From: Roseovarius sp. Pro17
GTDB lineage: Bacteria; Pseudomonadota; Alphaproteobacteria; Rhodobacterales; Rhodobacteraceae
Length of the DNA stretch: 64,000 nucleotides
Direction of reading: 5' to 3'
Assembly (NCBI RefSeq): GCF_035599575.1
Contig: NZ_CP141179.1
Location: 3,881,001 to 3,945,000 of the forward strand
Shown here: in pieces, positions 18,464 through 28,210 of the stretch
Layout: each line of letters begins with the position of its first letter
Numbering within the stretch: position 1 is the first letter of the stretch
The notes under the pieces: model-generated
The model's input: the letters and a program-made list of their open reading frames with translations, nothing else
What the model was told of the DNA's origin: nothing
The model's database searches: none
Made by a program: the position numbers and the translations under genes

Positions 18464-21250
18464 TCAGACGGTTGCGCGCTCCACACCCTCGGAAATAGCC
18501 GTGCGCAGTTTCGCTTCCAGCGATTTTTGCTTGGCCTCCGAGTAGAATTTCAGACCGAACATGTCCTTGACATAGAACGTGTCGACCACCTGTTCGCCAA
18601 AGGTCGCGATGACGGCGCTGGCGATATAGACATTCGCTTCGGCCAATGTGCGCGTCAGGTCATAGAGCAGGCCGGGCCGGTCACGGGTGTCGACCTCGAT
18701 GATCGTGTAGATCTCGGAGCCCTCATTATCAAATGTGATATGCGTCGGCACGCGAAACGCGCGCTCGCGCTTTTTGAGTTTGTCGCGTGACTGAATCGCA
18801 TCATGCGCGACAACCTCGCCCTTGAGCGTCTTGAGGATGGTCTTGCGCAGGCGCGGCAACCTCTCATCCGCAAAGGGATGGCCGTCCGCGTCCTGTATCC
18901 AAAAGATCGCGGTGGCGTAGCCATCCTTGGATGTATAGGTGCGCGCATCGACAACATTCGCGCCGACCAGCGCCAGCGCCCCTGCGAGGCGCGAGAATAT
19001 GCCGGGATGGTCCGCCAGGACGAAACAGGCGCGCGTGGCATCGCGATCCTCGTCGGGGTGCAAATCGATGCCGACCTCACCATCCTTGCCGGTCAGGTCG
19101 CGCAGAAGGTTCGCGAAAATCACATGCGCGGTGACGTGCAGGCCCTGCCAGTAGGGCGGATAATGTCGCGCGGTTTCCGCCTTGAGCGCCTTGGCGTCCC
19201 AGCCTTTGAGCGCCTTGCGCAGCCCCTGCTTGGCGTCCGAGCCGCGCTGCTCGCGGTTGACGTCCTCCAGCCCATTCTCCATCGCGTCCAGCGTCTGTCG
19301 GTAGAGTGCGCGCAGCAGCGATGCCTTCCAATTGTTCCATGTCCCCGGCCCAACGCCGCGAATATCGCAGACCGTCAGCACGCATAGCAAATCCAGCCGC
19401 TCGCGCACCTGCACCGCCTTGGCAAAATCGCGTACGGTGCGGGGATCGGCGATGTCACGTTTCTGCGCCATGTCCGACATCAGCAGATGATAGCGCACCA
19501 GCCATTCGACGGTGTCCACCTCACGCGGTTTCAGCCCCAGACGCGGCGCGACCTTGCGCACGATCTTGGCGCCGAGGATCGAGTGATCCTCGCTGCGTCC
19601 CTTGCCAATATCGTGCAACAAAAGTGCGACATAGAGGATGCGGCGGTTCACCCCCTTCTTGAGGATCGATGACGCGATGGGCAGTTCTTCGATCAGCTCT
19701 TCGCGCTCAATCCGGGCGAGGTGGCTGATGCATTGGATCGTATGTTCGTCGACCGTGTAATGGTGATACATGTTGAATTGCATCATCGCGACGATAGGCT
19801 CAAATTCGGGGATAAAGGCCGCCAGAACGCCCAGCTCATTCATTCGGCGAAGGGCGCGCTCGGGGTTGCCGTGTTTCAGCATGAGGCCGAGGAACAGCTT
19901 TTGCGCGGTGGGGTTGGCGCGCACGTCGTCGGTGATGAGGTCCAGATTGGCCGTGACGAGCCGCATCGCATCGGGGTGGATCAACAGGCCCGTGCGCAGC
20001 GCCTCGTCGAATATGCGCAGGATGTTCAGCGGGTCGGCCAGAAAGGCGGTGTCGTCGTTGATGGCGAGGCGGCCATGCACCTCGCCGTAGCCGTCCTTCA
20101 GCTTGCGCTTGCGGCGGAACAGGCGCTGTAGCAGCGGCTGGGATTTGATATGCGCCGCTTCCAGCTTGGTCAGGAAAATGCGGGTCAGATCGCCAACAGC
20201 GGTAGCGTGGCGAAAGTAATCCTGCATAAAGATTTCAACCTCGCGCCGTCCGGCGCGGTCGGTGTATCCCATCCGCTCGGCCACCTCCACCTGCAGATCG
20301 AAGGTCAGCTTGTCATTGGGCCGTTTGGTGATCAGGTGCAGCTGACAGCGCACGGCCCAGAGGAAATTCTCGGCCTTGGCGAATGTGTCAAATTCCTCCT
20401 CGGTGAACATGCCGCCGGTCATCAGATCAGCCTTGTTCGTGACGCGGTAGAGGTATTTGGCGATCCAGAACAACGATTGCAGATCGCGCAGCCCTCCCTT
20501 GCCCTCCTTGACGTTCGGCTCGACCATATAGCGCTGGCCACCCTGTTTCTCGTGGCGCGCCTCGCGTTCTTCCAGCTTGGCCTCGGTAAATTCGCGCTCG
20601 GTTCCCGAGAACAGATCGTGCCACAGGCGATGATAGAGATCGCCCGCCAATCGCGTGTCGCCGGTCAGCCAGCGATGCTCCAGCAGGGACGTGCGAATGG
20701 TAAAATCCTCGGCCCCGAGGCGCAGGCAATCGGCAATGGTGCGGCTGGCATGTCCGACCTTCAGACGCAGATCCCACAGGATATACAGCGTGGATTCAAT
20801 CACGCTCTCGGCCCAGCCGGTGATCTTGTAAGGCGTCAGGAACAGCAGATCGACATCCGACTGGGGCGCCATTTCCCCCCGGCCATAGCCACCGACGGCC
20901 AGCACGCTCAGGCGTTGGGCGTCGGTTGGGTTGGGCATCGGGTGCAAGGATTCGGTTGCGAGGCGATAGGCGGTCAGCACGAGGCAGTCGGTCAGCCAGC
21001 TATAGGCACGTGTCGCGGCGCGTGCGCGCAGGGGTTGCTCGGCGAGGGCGGCGGCGATGGCGGCGCGGCCCCGGCGCATTTCGTCGCCCAACACGGCGAC
21101 GGCGTGGGCGCGCAGGTCTTCTGGCGCGCCCTCCTGCCATTCGGCCAGACGCAGATCGACGCCCGCCCGGTCAAAGATATCCTCGGCCGGGCAAATCAGA
21201 TCGCCCGGCGCTGTGTCCTGCGCCGGGCCTTTGTTTGTGGTGGGCGTCAT
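18464..21250 (-). CDS. glnD: [Protein-PII] uridylyltransferase / uridylyl-removing enzyme
   Basis: The bifunctional nitrogen sensor that adds UMP to or removes it from PII proteins in response to glutamine. The 928-residue product has all expected domains. The nucleotidyltransferase has GGYGRGEMAPQSDVD at about 120-134, with Asp132 and Asp134 as metal ligands. The HD domain has LLLHDIGKGRSEDHS at about 530. Two C-terminal ACT domains bind glutamine. It lies 19 bases downstream of the LpoA-like gene and upstream of murJ on the same strand, a probable operon. Confidence 0.97.
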   Translation of the reverse strand: MTPTTNKGPAQDTAPGDLICPAEDIFDRAGVDLRLAEWQEGAPEDLRAHAVAVLGDEMRRGRAAIAAALAEQPLRARAATRAYSWLTDCLVLTAYRLATESLHPMPNPTDAQRLSVLAVGGYGRGEMAPQSDVDLLFLTPYKITGWAESVIESTLYILWDLRLKVGHASRTIADCLRLGAEDFTIRTSLLEHRWLTGDTRLAGDLYHRLWHDLFSGTEREFTEAKLEEREARHEKQGGQRYMVEPNVKEGKGGLRDLQSLFWIAKYLYRVTNKADLMTGGMFTEEEFDTFAKAENFLWAVRCQLHLITKRPNDKLTFDLQVEVAERMGYTDRAGRREVEIFMQDYFRHATAVGDLTRIFLTKLEAAHIKSQPLLQRLFRRKRKLKDGYGEVHGRLAINDDTAFLADPLNILRIFDEALRTGLLIHPDAMRLVTANLDLITDDVRANPTAQKLFLGLMLKHGNPERALRRMNELGVLAAFIPEFEPIVAMMQFNMYHHYTVDEHTIQCISHLARIEREELIEELPIASSILKKGVNRRILYVALLLHDIGKGRSEDHSILGAKIVRKVAPRLGLKPREVDTVEWLVRYHLLMSDMAQKRDIADPRTVRDFAKAVQVRERLDLLCVLTVCDIRGVGPGTWNNWKASLLRALYRQTLDAMENGLEDVNREQRGSDAKQGLRKALKGWDAKALKAETARHYPPYWQGLHVTAHVIFANLLRDLTGKDGEVGIDLHPDEDRDATRACFVLADHPGIFSRLAGALALVGANVVDARTYTSKDGYATAIFWIQDADGHPFADERLPRLRKTILKTLKGEVVAHDAIQSRDKLKKRERAFRVPTHITFDNEGSEIYTIIEVDTRDRPGLLYDLTRTLAEANVYIASAVIATFGEQVVDTFYVKDMFGLKFYSEAKQKSLEAKLRTAISEGVERATV

Positions 21251-21269
21251 TTGGTCCCGATCATCCGGA

Positions 21270-22457
21270 TCAGAAACCGGCCCCGCTAAAGCCCTGCGGC
21301 GCGGGATCGAGGATCACGACCTTGCCGCCGCGCACTGTCGCCACGGCGAGGCCGCGCTGATTGGTGCCGTCATTGCGCAGGCGGAATACGCCGTCGACCC
21401 CTTGGAAGCCAGCCGACTGCGTCAGCCCGGACTTGGATAGCGCGTTGCGGTTGCCGGTCTTTATCAGTGCGCCGACGGCGGCGATGCCGTCATAGGCCAG
21501 CCCGGCGATGGGATGCGGCTGATTGCCGTTCGTCTGGGCAAAGCGCGACCGAAAGCGTGACGATTTGCCCTGATCGGGCATCGCGAACCAGCCACCCTGC
21601 ACGCCCGGCAGGTCCAGCGTCTGCGCCGGCGTGTCCCAGCGCGCGAGGCCGATATATTGTGTGCTGGCCGGGTCCAGCCCATTTTCGGGCAGCATCTGAG
21701 CAAAGAGCGGCAGCGCCCCGGCAGAGTTCGCGGTGATGAAAATCGCCTCGGCAGAGGTGCTGCGCGCGGCAGCCGTGATTTTTGGAACCGCCGTGACGAC
21801 ACCGTTCTGCGAGAAATCGTAGCCGACATTGCCGACAATCTGCGCGCCCGCAGCGGCGGCGGCCTTGGCAATGGCCTGCTGGCCCAGTTGCCCGGCGAGG
21901 TTGTTGGAATAGACGGTCAGGATCCGCTTCTTGCCCTGCCGCGCGGCAAAGCGGGTGAGGCGGTTCGCCGTGTTGTCAAAAGTCTGCCCCAGGACAAAGA
22001 GGTTGCCGCCCGCGATCGTCGGGTTGTTGGAAAAGGCCAGAACGTTGACGTTCTTGGGCGCCACCGCGACCGCCACGGCATTGGCCGACTCTGCGTGAAG
22101 TGGCCCGATGATGATCTTGGCCCCGTCGCCCACCGCGTGCAGCGCGGCTTGCTGCGCCTGAGCGGGCTGGCCCGCCGTGCCATAGACGCGCAGATCGATC
22201 TGCACGCCCGAGAGGTCCGCGACCGCCATCCGCGCTGCGGCCTCAAGATCGCGGGCCAGAGTGGCCTCGCCGGGTGCGGATGAGCCATGCGGCACTAAGA
22301 GTGCCACCACCACGGGTGCGCCGGGATCAATAGGCTGACCGGCACCGCCGCCCAGACCGCCAAGGCCGGAAGGCTCGCACGCGGCGATCCAGAGAATGGA
22401 CAAAACCGCGATAAGACGGGCCAGCACCTTGCGGGCGATTGGCAAAACAGCAAACAT
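21270..22457 (-). CDS. LpoA-like lipoprotein (penicillin-binding protein activator family)
   Basis: A 395-residue lipoprotein. The signal sequence ends in the lipobox IAAC at about residue 27, followed by PSGLGGLGGGAGQ. The mature part is a periplasmic-binding-protein fold of the leucine-binding type, with VALLVPHGSSAPGEATLARD and IIIGPLHAESANAVAVAV. In alphaproteobacteria this group is annotated as penicillin-binding protein activator or as an ABC-type substrate-binding protein. Absence of transporter genes nearby and closeness to murJ favour a cell-wall role, which remains inference. Divergent from rsmI. Confidence 0.82.
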   Translation of the reverse strand: MFAVLPIARKVLARLIAVLSILWIAACEPSGLGGLGGGAGQPIDPGAPVVVALLVPHGSSAPGEATLARDLEAAARMAVADLSGVQIDLRVYGTAGQPAQAQQAALHAVGDGAKIIIGPLHAESANAVAVAVAPKNVNVLAFSNNPTIAGGNLFVLGQTFDNTANRLTRFAARQGKKRILTVYSNNLAGQLGQQAIAKAAAAAGAQIVGNVGYDFSQNGVVTAVPKITAAARSTSAEAIFITANSAGALPLFAQMLPENGLDPASTQYIGLARWDTPAQTLDLPGVQGGWFAMPDQGKSSRFRSRFAQTNGNQPHPIAGLAYDGIAAVGALIKTGNRNALSKSGLTQSAGFQGVDGVFRLRNDGTNQRGLAVATVRGGKVVILDPAPQGFSGAGF

Positions 22458-22533
22458 GGGGGAATACCTCGTTTCGGACGTTTTTTTGATGACGTGTTGG
22501 GGGCGATAATAGACGTCATGAGGGGCGGGTCCA

Positions 22534-23406
22534 GTGGTGAATCATATCAGGCAAAGTCTCGCCCCTGGGTTATATCTGGTCGCGACTCCTATCGGGACGG
22601 CGCGCGACATCACGTTACGCACGCTGGATATCCTCGCCTCGGTCGATGTGATCGCCGCCGAGGACACGCGCAGCCTGCGCAAGCTGATGGATATCCACGG
22701 CATCGCGTTGGAGGGGCGGCCCCTGCTGGCCTATCACGATCACAACGGCGCGCGAATGCGACCCCGCCTGATGGAGGCGCTAAAGGACGGAAAATCAATA
22801 GCTTACGCTTCAGAGGCGGGCACGCCAATGGTGGCCGATCCCGGCTTTGATCTGGCGCGCGCGGCGATTGCAGAGGGGTACGGCCTGATTTCTGCGCCGG
22901 GGCCCTCGGCGGTGATTACGGCGCTGACGTTGTCGGGCTTGCCGACTGACAAATTCCTCTTTGCCGGATTTCTGCCCAACACGGCCACTGCGCGAAAAAC
23001 CGCGCTACGCGGCCTAGCGCAGGTACCTGCGACCCTCGCCTTCTACGAATCGCCCAAGCGTGTTGCGGCGATGTTGCGCGACGCCGCCGCGACCCTTGGC
23101 GGCGATAGGCAGGCGGCAGTCTGCCGCGAGCTGACCAAGAAATTCGAAGAAGTTCTGCGCGGCCCGCTGGCCGATTTGGCCGAAGAGTTGGCCCAAAATC
23201 CCCGCAAGGGTGAGATGGTCGTGCTGATCGACCGGGCGGGGGAACGCATCGTTAACCTGTCTGATATAGAACAGGCGCTGTGCGCGGTTATGACTGATAT
23301 GTCTGTGCGCGATGCCGCTGATGCGGTGTCTCACGATTTGGGGTTGAAACGGCGTGACGTCTATCAGATCGCACTGCGGCTTGATGCCAATGACGAAGAG
23401 GGATGA
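22534..23406 (+). CDS. rsmI: 16S rRNA (cytidine1402-2'-O)-methyltransferase RsmI
   Basis: Methylates the ribose of C1402 in 16S rRNA. The product is 290 residues with a GTG start (22534, or the adjacent GTG at 22537), preceded by GAGGGG. The SAM-binding TP-methylase fold shows GLYLVATPIGTARDITLRTLDIL at the N-terminus, AEDTRSLRKLMD near residue 43, and the SEAGTPMVADPG motif near residue 90. It overlaps yraN by 4 bases (ATGA), so the two are co-translated. Its neighbours on the other strand encode the LpoA-like protein, a conserved pairing in many proteobacteria. Confidence 0.95.
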   Translation: MVNHIRQSLAPGLYLVATPIGTARDITLRTLDILASVDVIAAEDTRSLRKLMDIHGIALEGRPLLAYHDHNGARMRPRLMEALKDGKSIAYASEAGTPMVADPGFDLARAAIAEGYGLISAPGPSAVITALTLSGLPTDKFLFAGFLPNTATARKTALRGLAQVPATLAFYESPKRVAAMLRDAAATLGGDRQAAVCRELTKKFEEVLRGPLADLAEELAQNPRKGEMVVLIDRAGERIVNLSDIEQALCAVMTDMSVRDAADAVSHDLGLKRRDVYQIALRLDANDEEG

Positions 23407-23822
23407 GGATGCCGCAGCTATTGGACCTGAGTGATCTGGCACACGTTCCCGCCCCGGCGCGGCGTGATCGTGGCAAGCGCGCCTATAATAGCGGCCTTGC
23501 CGCCGAAGATCGTGCTGTTGCACTCTATATTGCTGCGGGGCTGCGGCTACTCGAAACGCGCTGGCGCGGTAAAAGTGGTGAGATCGACCTGATCCTCGCT
23601 GATGGCGAGGAAATTGTCTTTGTCGAAGTCAAGCAGGCGCGCACCCACGATGCAGCGATTGCCAGCCTGCGCCCAGCGCAGATGCGCCGCATTCATCTGG
23701 CCGGGTCCGAATACCTTGGCCATTGCCCCAAGGGGCAGTTGACCGATGTACGGTTTGATCTGGCAGTGGTCGACGGCGCAGGCCGTTGCGATATCATGCA
23801 AGGCGCGTTCTCGCATTTCTGA
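23403..23822 (+). CDS. yraN: YraN family protein (UPF0102, nuclease-like fold)
   Basis: A 139-residue protein with the family pattern: AYNSGLAAEDRAVALY, LETRWRGKSGEIDLIL and EEIVFVEVKQA. The Asp in GEIDLI and the EVK pair correspond to the acidic/lysine centre of the restriction-endonuclease-like fold. Activity has not been well established for the family. The start overlaps the rsmI stop by 4 bases. gshB follows after 60 bases. Confidence 0.92.
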   Translation: MRMPQLLDLSDLAHVPAPARRDRGKRAYNSGLAAEDRAVALYIAAGLRLLETRWRGKSGEIDLILADGEEIVFVEVKQARTHDAAIASLRPAQMRRIHLAGSEYLGHCPKGQLTDVRFDLAVVDGAGRCDIMQGAFSHF

Positions 23823-23881
23823 ATTGCACCCTCGCGGCCCTTGGCCCATGAAGGCCGCATAGCAAAACAGAGGGCCAGCCC

Positions 23882-24817
23882 ATGAAAATTGCGTTCCAGA
23901 TGGACCCGATCGGACCGATCGACATAGACGCCGACAGCACATTTCGCCTTGCCGAAGAGGCGCAGACGCGCGGGCACAAGTTGTTTTACTACACGCCCGA
24001 GCATCTTGCGTATGACGAAGGGCGCATCACCGCGCGCGGACAATCGTTGAAAGTGCAGCGGATTGGTGGCGATCACGCGATCCTCGGCGATATGGAGACG
24101 GTCGATTTGGGGGATTTCGACGTGGTCTGGCTGCGTCAGGACCCTCCGTTCGACATGTTCTACATCACCACCACTCATCTGCTGGACCGTCTGGCGCCCG
24201 GCACGCTGGTGGTGAACGATCCATTCTGGGTGCGCAACTTCCCTGAAAAGCTGCTGATCCTCGATTTTCCCGATCTTATGCCGCCCACCACGATCGCGCG
24301 CGACTTGGCGACGATCCGTGCCTTTCGCGATCGTCATGGCGACGTCATTCTCAAACCGCTGTATGGCAACGGCGGCGCGGGCGTCTTTCTGCTGAAGGGT
24401 GGCGACAGCAACCTTAGTTCGCTGCACGAGATGTTCACTGGTTTCAGCCGCGAGCCGCTTATCGTGCAAAAATTTCTGCCCGACGTCGCCAAGGGCGACA
24501 AGCGCGTGATCCTCGTCGATGGTGAGCCGGTCGGCGCGATCAATCGCGTCCCGGCAGAGGGCGAAACGCGCTCGAACATGCATGTGGGCGGACGACCGGA
24601 AAAGGTTGAGTTGACCGAACGCGACCTTGAGATTTGTGCCGCCATCGGTCCGCTTCTGCGGGAAAAGGGACAGATTTTCGTCGGGATCGACGTGATCGGG
24701 CGCTACCTGACCGAGATCAACGTAACCTCCCCCACCGGCATCCAGGAGTTGGAGCGTTTCGACGGGGTGAACATCGCAGGCAAAATCTGGGACGCAATCG
24801 AAGCAAGGCGCGCGTGA
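23882..24817 (+). CDS. gshB: Glutathione synthetase
   Basis: Joins gamma-glutamylcysteine and glycine with ATP. The 311-residue product has the ATP-grasp layout: an N-terminal [20 protein letters not shown], substrate-binding [20 protein letters not shown] near residue 82, the ATP-binding [15 protein letters not shown] near 155, and C-terminal [18 protein letters not shown] carrying the Mg ligands. It follows yraN and is coupled to the next gene by an overlap of the stop TGA with a GTG start. Confidence 0.97.
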   Translation: MKIAFQMDPIGPIDIDADSTFRLAEEAQTRGHKLFYYTPEHLAYDEGRITARGQSLKVQRIGGDHAILGDMETVDLGDFDVVWLRQDPPFDMFYITTTHLLDRLAPGTLVVNDPFWVRNFPEKLLILDFPDLMPPTTIARDLATIRAFRDRHGDVILKPLYGNGGAGVFLLKGGDSNLSSLHEMFTGFSREPLIVQKFLPDVAKGDKRVILVDGEPVGAINRVPAEGETRSNMHVGGRPEKVELTERDLEICAAIGPLLREKGQIFVGIDVIGRYLTEINVTSPTGIQELERFDGVNIAGKIWDAIEARRA

Positions 24818-25713
24818 GTCTACGCGCCCGCCTGCTGAACGGCTGGCTGCGCCAGACGGAAAAGCGCATTTTGGCGCGCGCCGAACGGCCCGAGCAGTTG
24901 CGCCGTCACATCGAGCGCAGTGCGCGCATTTTCTTTCACCCGCCGCGCGGCGTGAATTTTGAGGATATCGTCCTGGGCGAGTCGAACATGCAAGCTGTTC
25001 AGATCACGCCAACAGACATGCGCGCCGCTCCGTTGATTCTGTATCTGCACGGGGGCGGCTACATTTTTGGCTCGCCGCGCACGCATTGCGCGATGGTGGC
25101 CCATCTGGTGGCGCGCACAGGACTGCGCGCCGTGCTGCCCCAATATCGACTCGCGCCCGAGCATCCCTTTCCGGGTGCGATCGAGGATGCGCAGACGGCC
25201 TATCGGGCCGTCATGGATCATCCTGGCGGCGTCATTCTGGGTGGGGACAGCGCCGGGGGTGGTCTGGTGCTGGCGCTTCTGGCGCAGATCGGCGCGCTGG
25301 GGTTGCGCCAGCCCTTGGGCGCGTTCTGCTTTTCGCCGCTGACGGACATGACCTTTTCCGGCCCCAGTTTCGCACTCAACGCCAAGGCTGATCCCTTGTT
25401 GCCCGCTAACCGGGCTAGGGAAATGGCGCAAATGTATTTGCATGGCACCGATCCGGGCGATCCGCGCGCATCGCCTCTTTTCGCGGATTTTACCGGCGCG
25501 GCGCCTGTCTGGATGACGGCAGCGGATACCGAAATTCTGCTCGATGATACGTTGCGGATGTCGGACCGACTAATGCTTCAAGGTGTCGACGTCACCTGCG
25601 TAGTCGAGAAACAATTGCCCCATGTCTGGCCGTTGATGCATGGCGTCATTCCCGAGGCGCGCCAGACCATGGCCGAATTGACGGGGTGGATCACGTCTCT
25701 TTCGCGTCTGTGA
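24814..25713 (+). CDS. Alpha/beta hydrolase (hormone-sensitive lipase type)
   Basis: A 299-residue esterase-like protein. The start is taken as GTG at 24814, which overlaps the gshB stop (GTGA); upstream sequence in this frame lies inside gshB and is not family-like. The oxyanion motif [11 protein letters not shown] and the nucleophile motif GGDSAGGG, with its Ser, define the HSL family. Catalytic Asp and His are expected in the C-terminal part (for example ADTEILLDD and QLPHVWPL). The substrate is unknown. Its last 23 bases overlap the convergent comM stop region. Confidence 0.88.
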   Translation: MSLRARLLNGWLRQTEKRILARAERPEQLRRHIERSARIFFHPPRGVNFEDIVLGESNMQAVQITPTDMRAAPLILYLHGGGYIFGSPRTHCAMVAHLVARTGLRAVLPQYRLAPEHPFPGAIEDAQTAYRAVMDHPGGVILGGDSAGGGLVLALLAQIGALGLRQPLGAFCFSPLTDMTFSGPSFALNAKADPLLPANRAREMAQMYLHGTDPGDPRASPLFADFTGAAPVWMTAADTEILLDDTLRMSDRLMLQGVDVTCVVEKQLPHVWPLMHGVIPEARQTMAELTGWITSLSRL

Positions 25714-27205
25714 TTCGATAGCTGGCGGCCTCGGCCACGTGGGGCCGACGCACTGATTGAGACCCATCCAGATCGGCGATGGTGCGCGCCACGCGCAACA
25801 CGCGGTGATAGCCGCGCGCGGACAGGCCGAACCGTTCGGACATGCGGATCAGCAGCGCGCGACCTTCTGCATCGGGCGTCGCCACGCGGTCCAGTGTGCC
25901 ACCTTCGGCATCAGAATTCAGCCGCACGCCGGGCGCGCCCGCATAGCGCGCGGCCTGCACAGCCTGCGCCGCCGCGACGCGACCGGCTACCTCGGCAGAG
26001 CTGTCTCCGGAGGACGGCAGATCAAGGTCGGAAAAGCTGACAGGCGGCACCTCGACCCGTAGATCAAAGCGGTCCATAAGTGGCCCGCTGATCCGGCCCA
26101 GATAATCCTCGCCGCAGATTGGCGCACGACTGCACGCGCGTGCAGGGTCGCTGAGATAGCCGCATTTGCAGGGGTTGGCCGCGGCGATCAGCATGAAGCG
26201 GCAGGGGTAGGTCACATGCGCATTGGCGCGGGCGATCATGACTTTGCCCGTCTCGATCGGTTGGCGCAGGGTTTCCAGCACGGTGCGCGTAAACTCGGGG
26301 AATTCGTCCATAAAGAGGACGCCATTATGCGCCAGACTGATTTCACCCGGCGACGCGCGCCGCCCGCCGCCGACTATGGCAGCCATGGACGCTGTGTGGT
26401 GCGGCTCGCGGAAGGGGCGCGAGCGGCTGATGCCGCCCTCGCTCAGCAGGCCGGCAAGTGAGTGGATCATTGACGTCTCGAGCGCCTCGCGCGGGTCCAA
26501 GGGCGGCAGGATGCCGGGCAGACGTGCGGCCAGCATGGATTTGCCCGAACCGGGTGTGCCAATCAGCATCAGGTGGTGGCGCCCGGCGGCGGCGATTTCC
26601 AGCGCGCGTTTGGCACGTTCCTGCCCTTTGACGTCGCGCAGATCGCGGTTGAGCGTGGGCGCGATCACCTCGCCCGGCTCGGCAGGCAGCAGGGGCGACT
26701 GTCCGGTGAAATGGCGCACCACGTCGGCCAGCGTCGCCGCGCCGATAACATGCGCCGCGCCGACCCATGCCGCCTCGGCGCCCGATGCCTTGGGGCAAAG
26801 CAGCGTGCGATCCTCTTCCGCAGCGGCCATGGCGGCGGGCAGGGCGCCGATAACGGGCATGATGGCTCCGTCCAGAGACAGCTCGCCCAGCGAGGTGGTG
26901 CCCTCGATTGCGTCCTTGGGGATGATTTCCAGGGCCGCCAGCAGGGCCAGCGCGATGGGCAGGTCAAAATGACTGCCCTCTTTGGGCATGTCGGCCGGGC
27001 TAAGATTGATCGTGATGCGTTTTGACGGCAGCGCGATCGCCATTGATGTCAGTGCCGTACGCACGCGGTCGCGCGCCTCGCTGACTGCCTTGTCGGGCAG
27101 CCCGACAAGCGAAAAGGCCGGCACGCCGGGCGTGATAGCACATTGCACCTCGACATGGCGGGCCTCTACTCCTTCAAAGGCAACCGTGTAGGCGCGCGCG
27201 ACCAT
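25691..27205 (-). CDS. comM: YifB/ComM family AAA+ ATPase (Mg-chelatase-like)
   Basis: A 504-residue hexameric helicase-type ATPase; ComM promotes branch migration during natural transformation in Vibrio. The N-terminal ChlI-like domain (ARAYTVAFEGVEARHVEVQ, residues 3-21, and LVGLPDKAVSEARDRVRTAL) is followed by Walker A GTPGSGKSMLAA near residue 217 and the sensor region LFMDEFPEFTRTVLETLRQP. The C-terminal Mg-chelatase segment has a CKCGYLSDPARAC cysteine group. The ATG is preceded by GGGGCAAAG. It is monocistronic. Confidence 0.95.
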   Translation of the reverse strand: MVARAYTVAFEGVEARHVEVQCAITPGVPAFSLVGLPDKAVSEARDRVRTALTSMAIALPSKRITINLSPADMPKEGSHFDLPIALALLAALEIIPKDAIEGTTSLGELSLDGAIMPVIGALPAAMAAAEEDRTLLCPKASGAEAAWVGAAHVIGAATLADVVRHFTGQSPLLPAEPGEVIAPTLNRDLRDVKGQERAKRALEIAAAGRHHLMLIGTPGSGKSMLAARLPGILPPLDPREALETSMIHSLAGLLSEGGISRSRPFREPHHTASMAAIVGGGRRASPGEISLAHNGVLFMDEFPEFTRTVLETLRQPIETGKVMIARANAHVTYPCRFMLIAAANPCKCGYLSDPARACSRAPICGEDYLGRISGPLMDRFDLRVEVPPVSFSDLDLPSSGDSSAEVAGRVAAAQAVQAARYAGAPGVRLNSDAEGGTLDRVATPDAEGRALLIRMSERFGLSARGYHRVLRVARTIADLDGSQSVRRPHVAEAASYRITDAKET

Positions 27206-27285
27206 TCTTTGCCCCTCTGGCGTAAACCTTGATTAACGTTTGCGCGGCAGAGATTTAGGAATGGTTAACACCTGATGAAAAACCG

Positions 27286-28152
27286 TCAGACCAGTGCCAT
27301 GAACTGCGGCCATGCCTCGGGGTCTGCCACGGTCTTGTCCCGGCAGCCTGCGTTGCACATCCCAAAGATGCGCCCGTCCATCTCCATCAGATGTGTGACC
27401 GGATCGCCTGAATAGGGGCATGTCGTGTTTTCGGGTGCGCCGCTGTCCACCGCCTTGGCCGCGTGCGGTGTAGGGCCGGGCCATTTTCCGGTGTTGTCGT
27501 CGCGGCGATACCGCTCCAGATCGGGGCCATGCACCAGCGCGAGTGCGCGCCAGCGGCGAAAGGACGGATCGGCCAGATGCGCGTCTACATAGGCCTGCGC
27601 GCTAGGCGATACGGGCAAGGCGTAGCCGGCGATACGCGCGGCGATTGGGGCGTAAAACGCGTCGACAATGCCATAATCTCCGCACAGCCACGGACCATCC
27701 GGCTTGCAGGTAGTGCGGGCGTGGTCCCAGACGACCTCAAGCCTGCGCAGGTCGGCCAGCACGGCGTCCGACGGCGTGTAATCCGTGTAAGCCTTGCGCA
27801 GGTTCATCGGACAATCGCTGCGCAGCGCGGTGAAACCGGCATGCATTTCGGCACTGAGGGTCCGCGCCGTGGCGCGGGCCAGCGGTGACTTGGGCCAGAG
27901 TCCGAGGGCGGGATGTCGGCTGGCCAGCTCTTCGGCGATGGCAAGGGATTCGCCAACCAACGCACCCTCGGGCGTGCGGATCGAAGGCACCGTTTTGGCC
28001 GGTGCCCAGTCGGGCATTAGGTCCGGCACGTGGCCGTCGTCAAAGCAGATTTTGGTCTGTCGGCGGTCGATGGCAAACCGGTCGAACAGTAGCCATGCGC
28101 GCATGGACCAGCTGGAATAGGCGTAGTCGCCGATGATGAGATCATATGTCAT
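27286..28152 (-). CDS. Glutathione S-transferase with C-terminal TRASH-like cysteine motif
   Basis: A 288-residue protein. Residues 1-about 215 are a glutathione S-transferase: a thioredoxin-like N-domain (DYAYSSWSMRAWLLFDRF), the cis-Pro region KTVPSIRTPEGALVGESLAIAEEL, then an all-helical domain. After a linker, residues about 243-288 carry Cys245, Cys266 and Cys270, that is C-x20-C-x3-C, with an aromatic and glycine-rich hairpin between them. This is the spacing of TRASH/YHS-type metal-binding modules. A metal- or metallothiol-related role is possible but not shown. No close operon partner. Confidence 0.8.
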   Translation of the reverse strand: MTYDLIIGDYAYSSWSMRAWLLFDRFAIDRRQTKICFDDGHVPDLMPDWAPAKTVPSIRTPEGALVGESLAIAEELASRHPALGLWPKSPLARATARTLSAEMHAGFTALRSDCPMNLRKAYTDYTPSDAVLADLRRLEVVWDHARTTCKPDGPWLCGDYGIVDAFYAPIAARIAGYALPVSPSAQAYVDAHLADPSFRRWRALALVHGPDLERYRRDDNTGKWPGPTPHAAKAVDSGAPENTTCPYSGDPVTHLMEMDGRIFGMCNAGCRDKTVADPEAWPQFMALV

Positions 28153-28210
28153 GGCGCGAGGTTACGACCCCTGCGCGCCAGCGCATAGTCAGCAAATGTG
28201 CGGCGGGCCA

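Noticed and set aside
20150..21289. 379-codon plus-strand open frame across glnD
   Set aside because: Antisense to conserved GlnD domains; no ribosome-binding site and no family resemblance.
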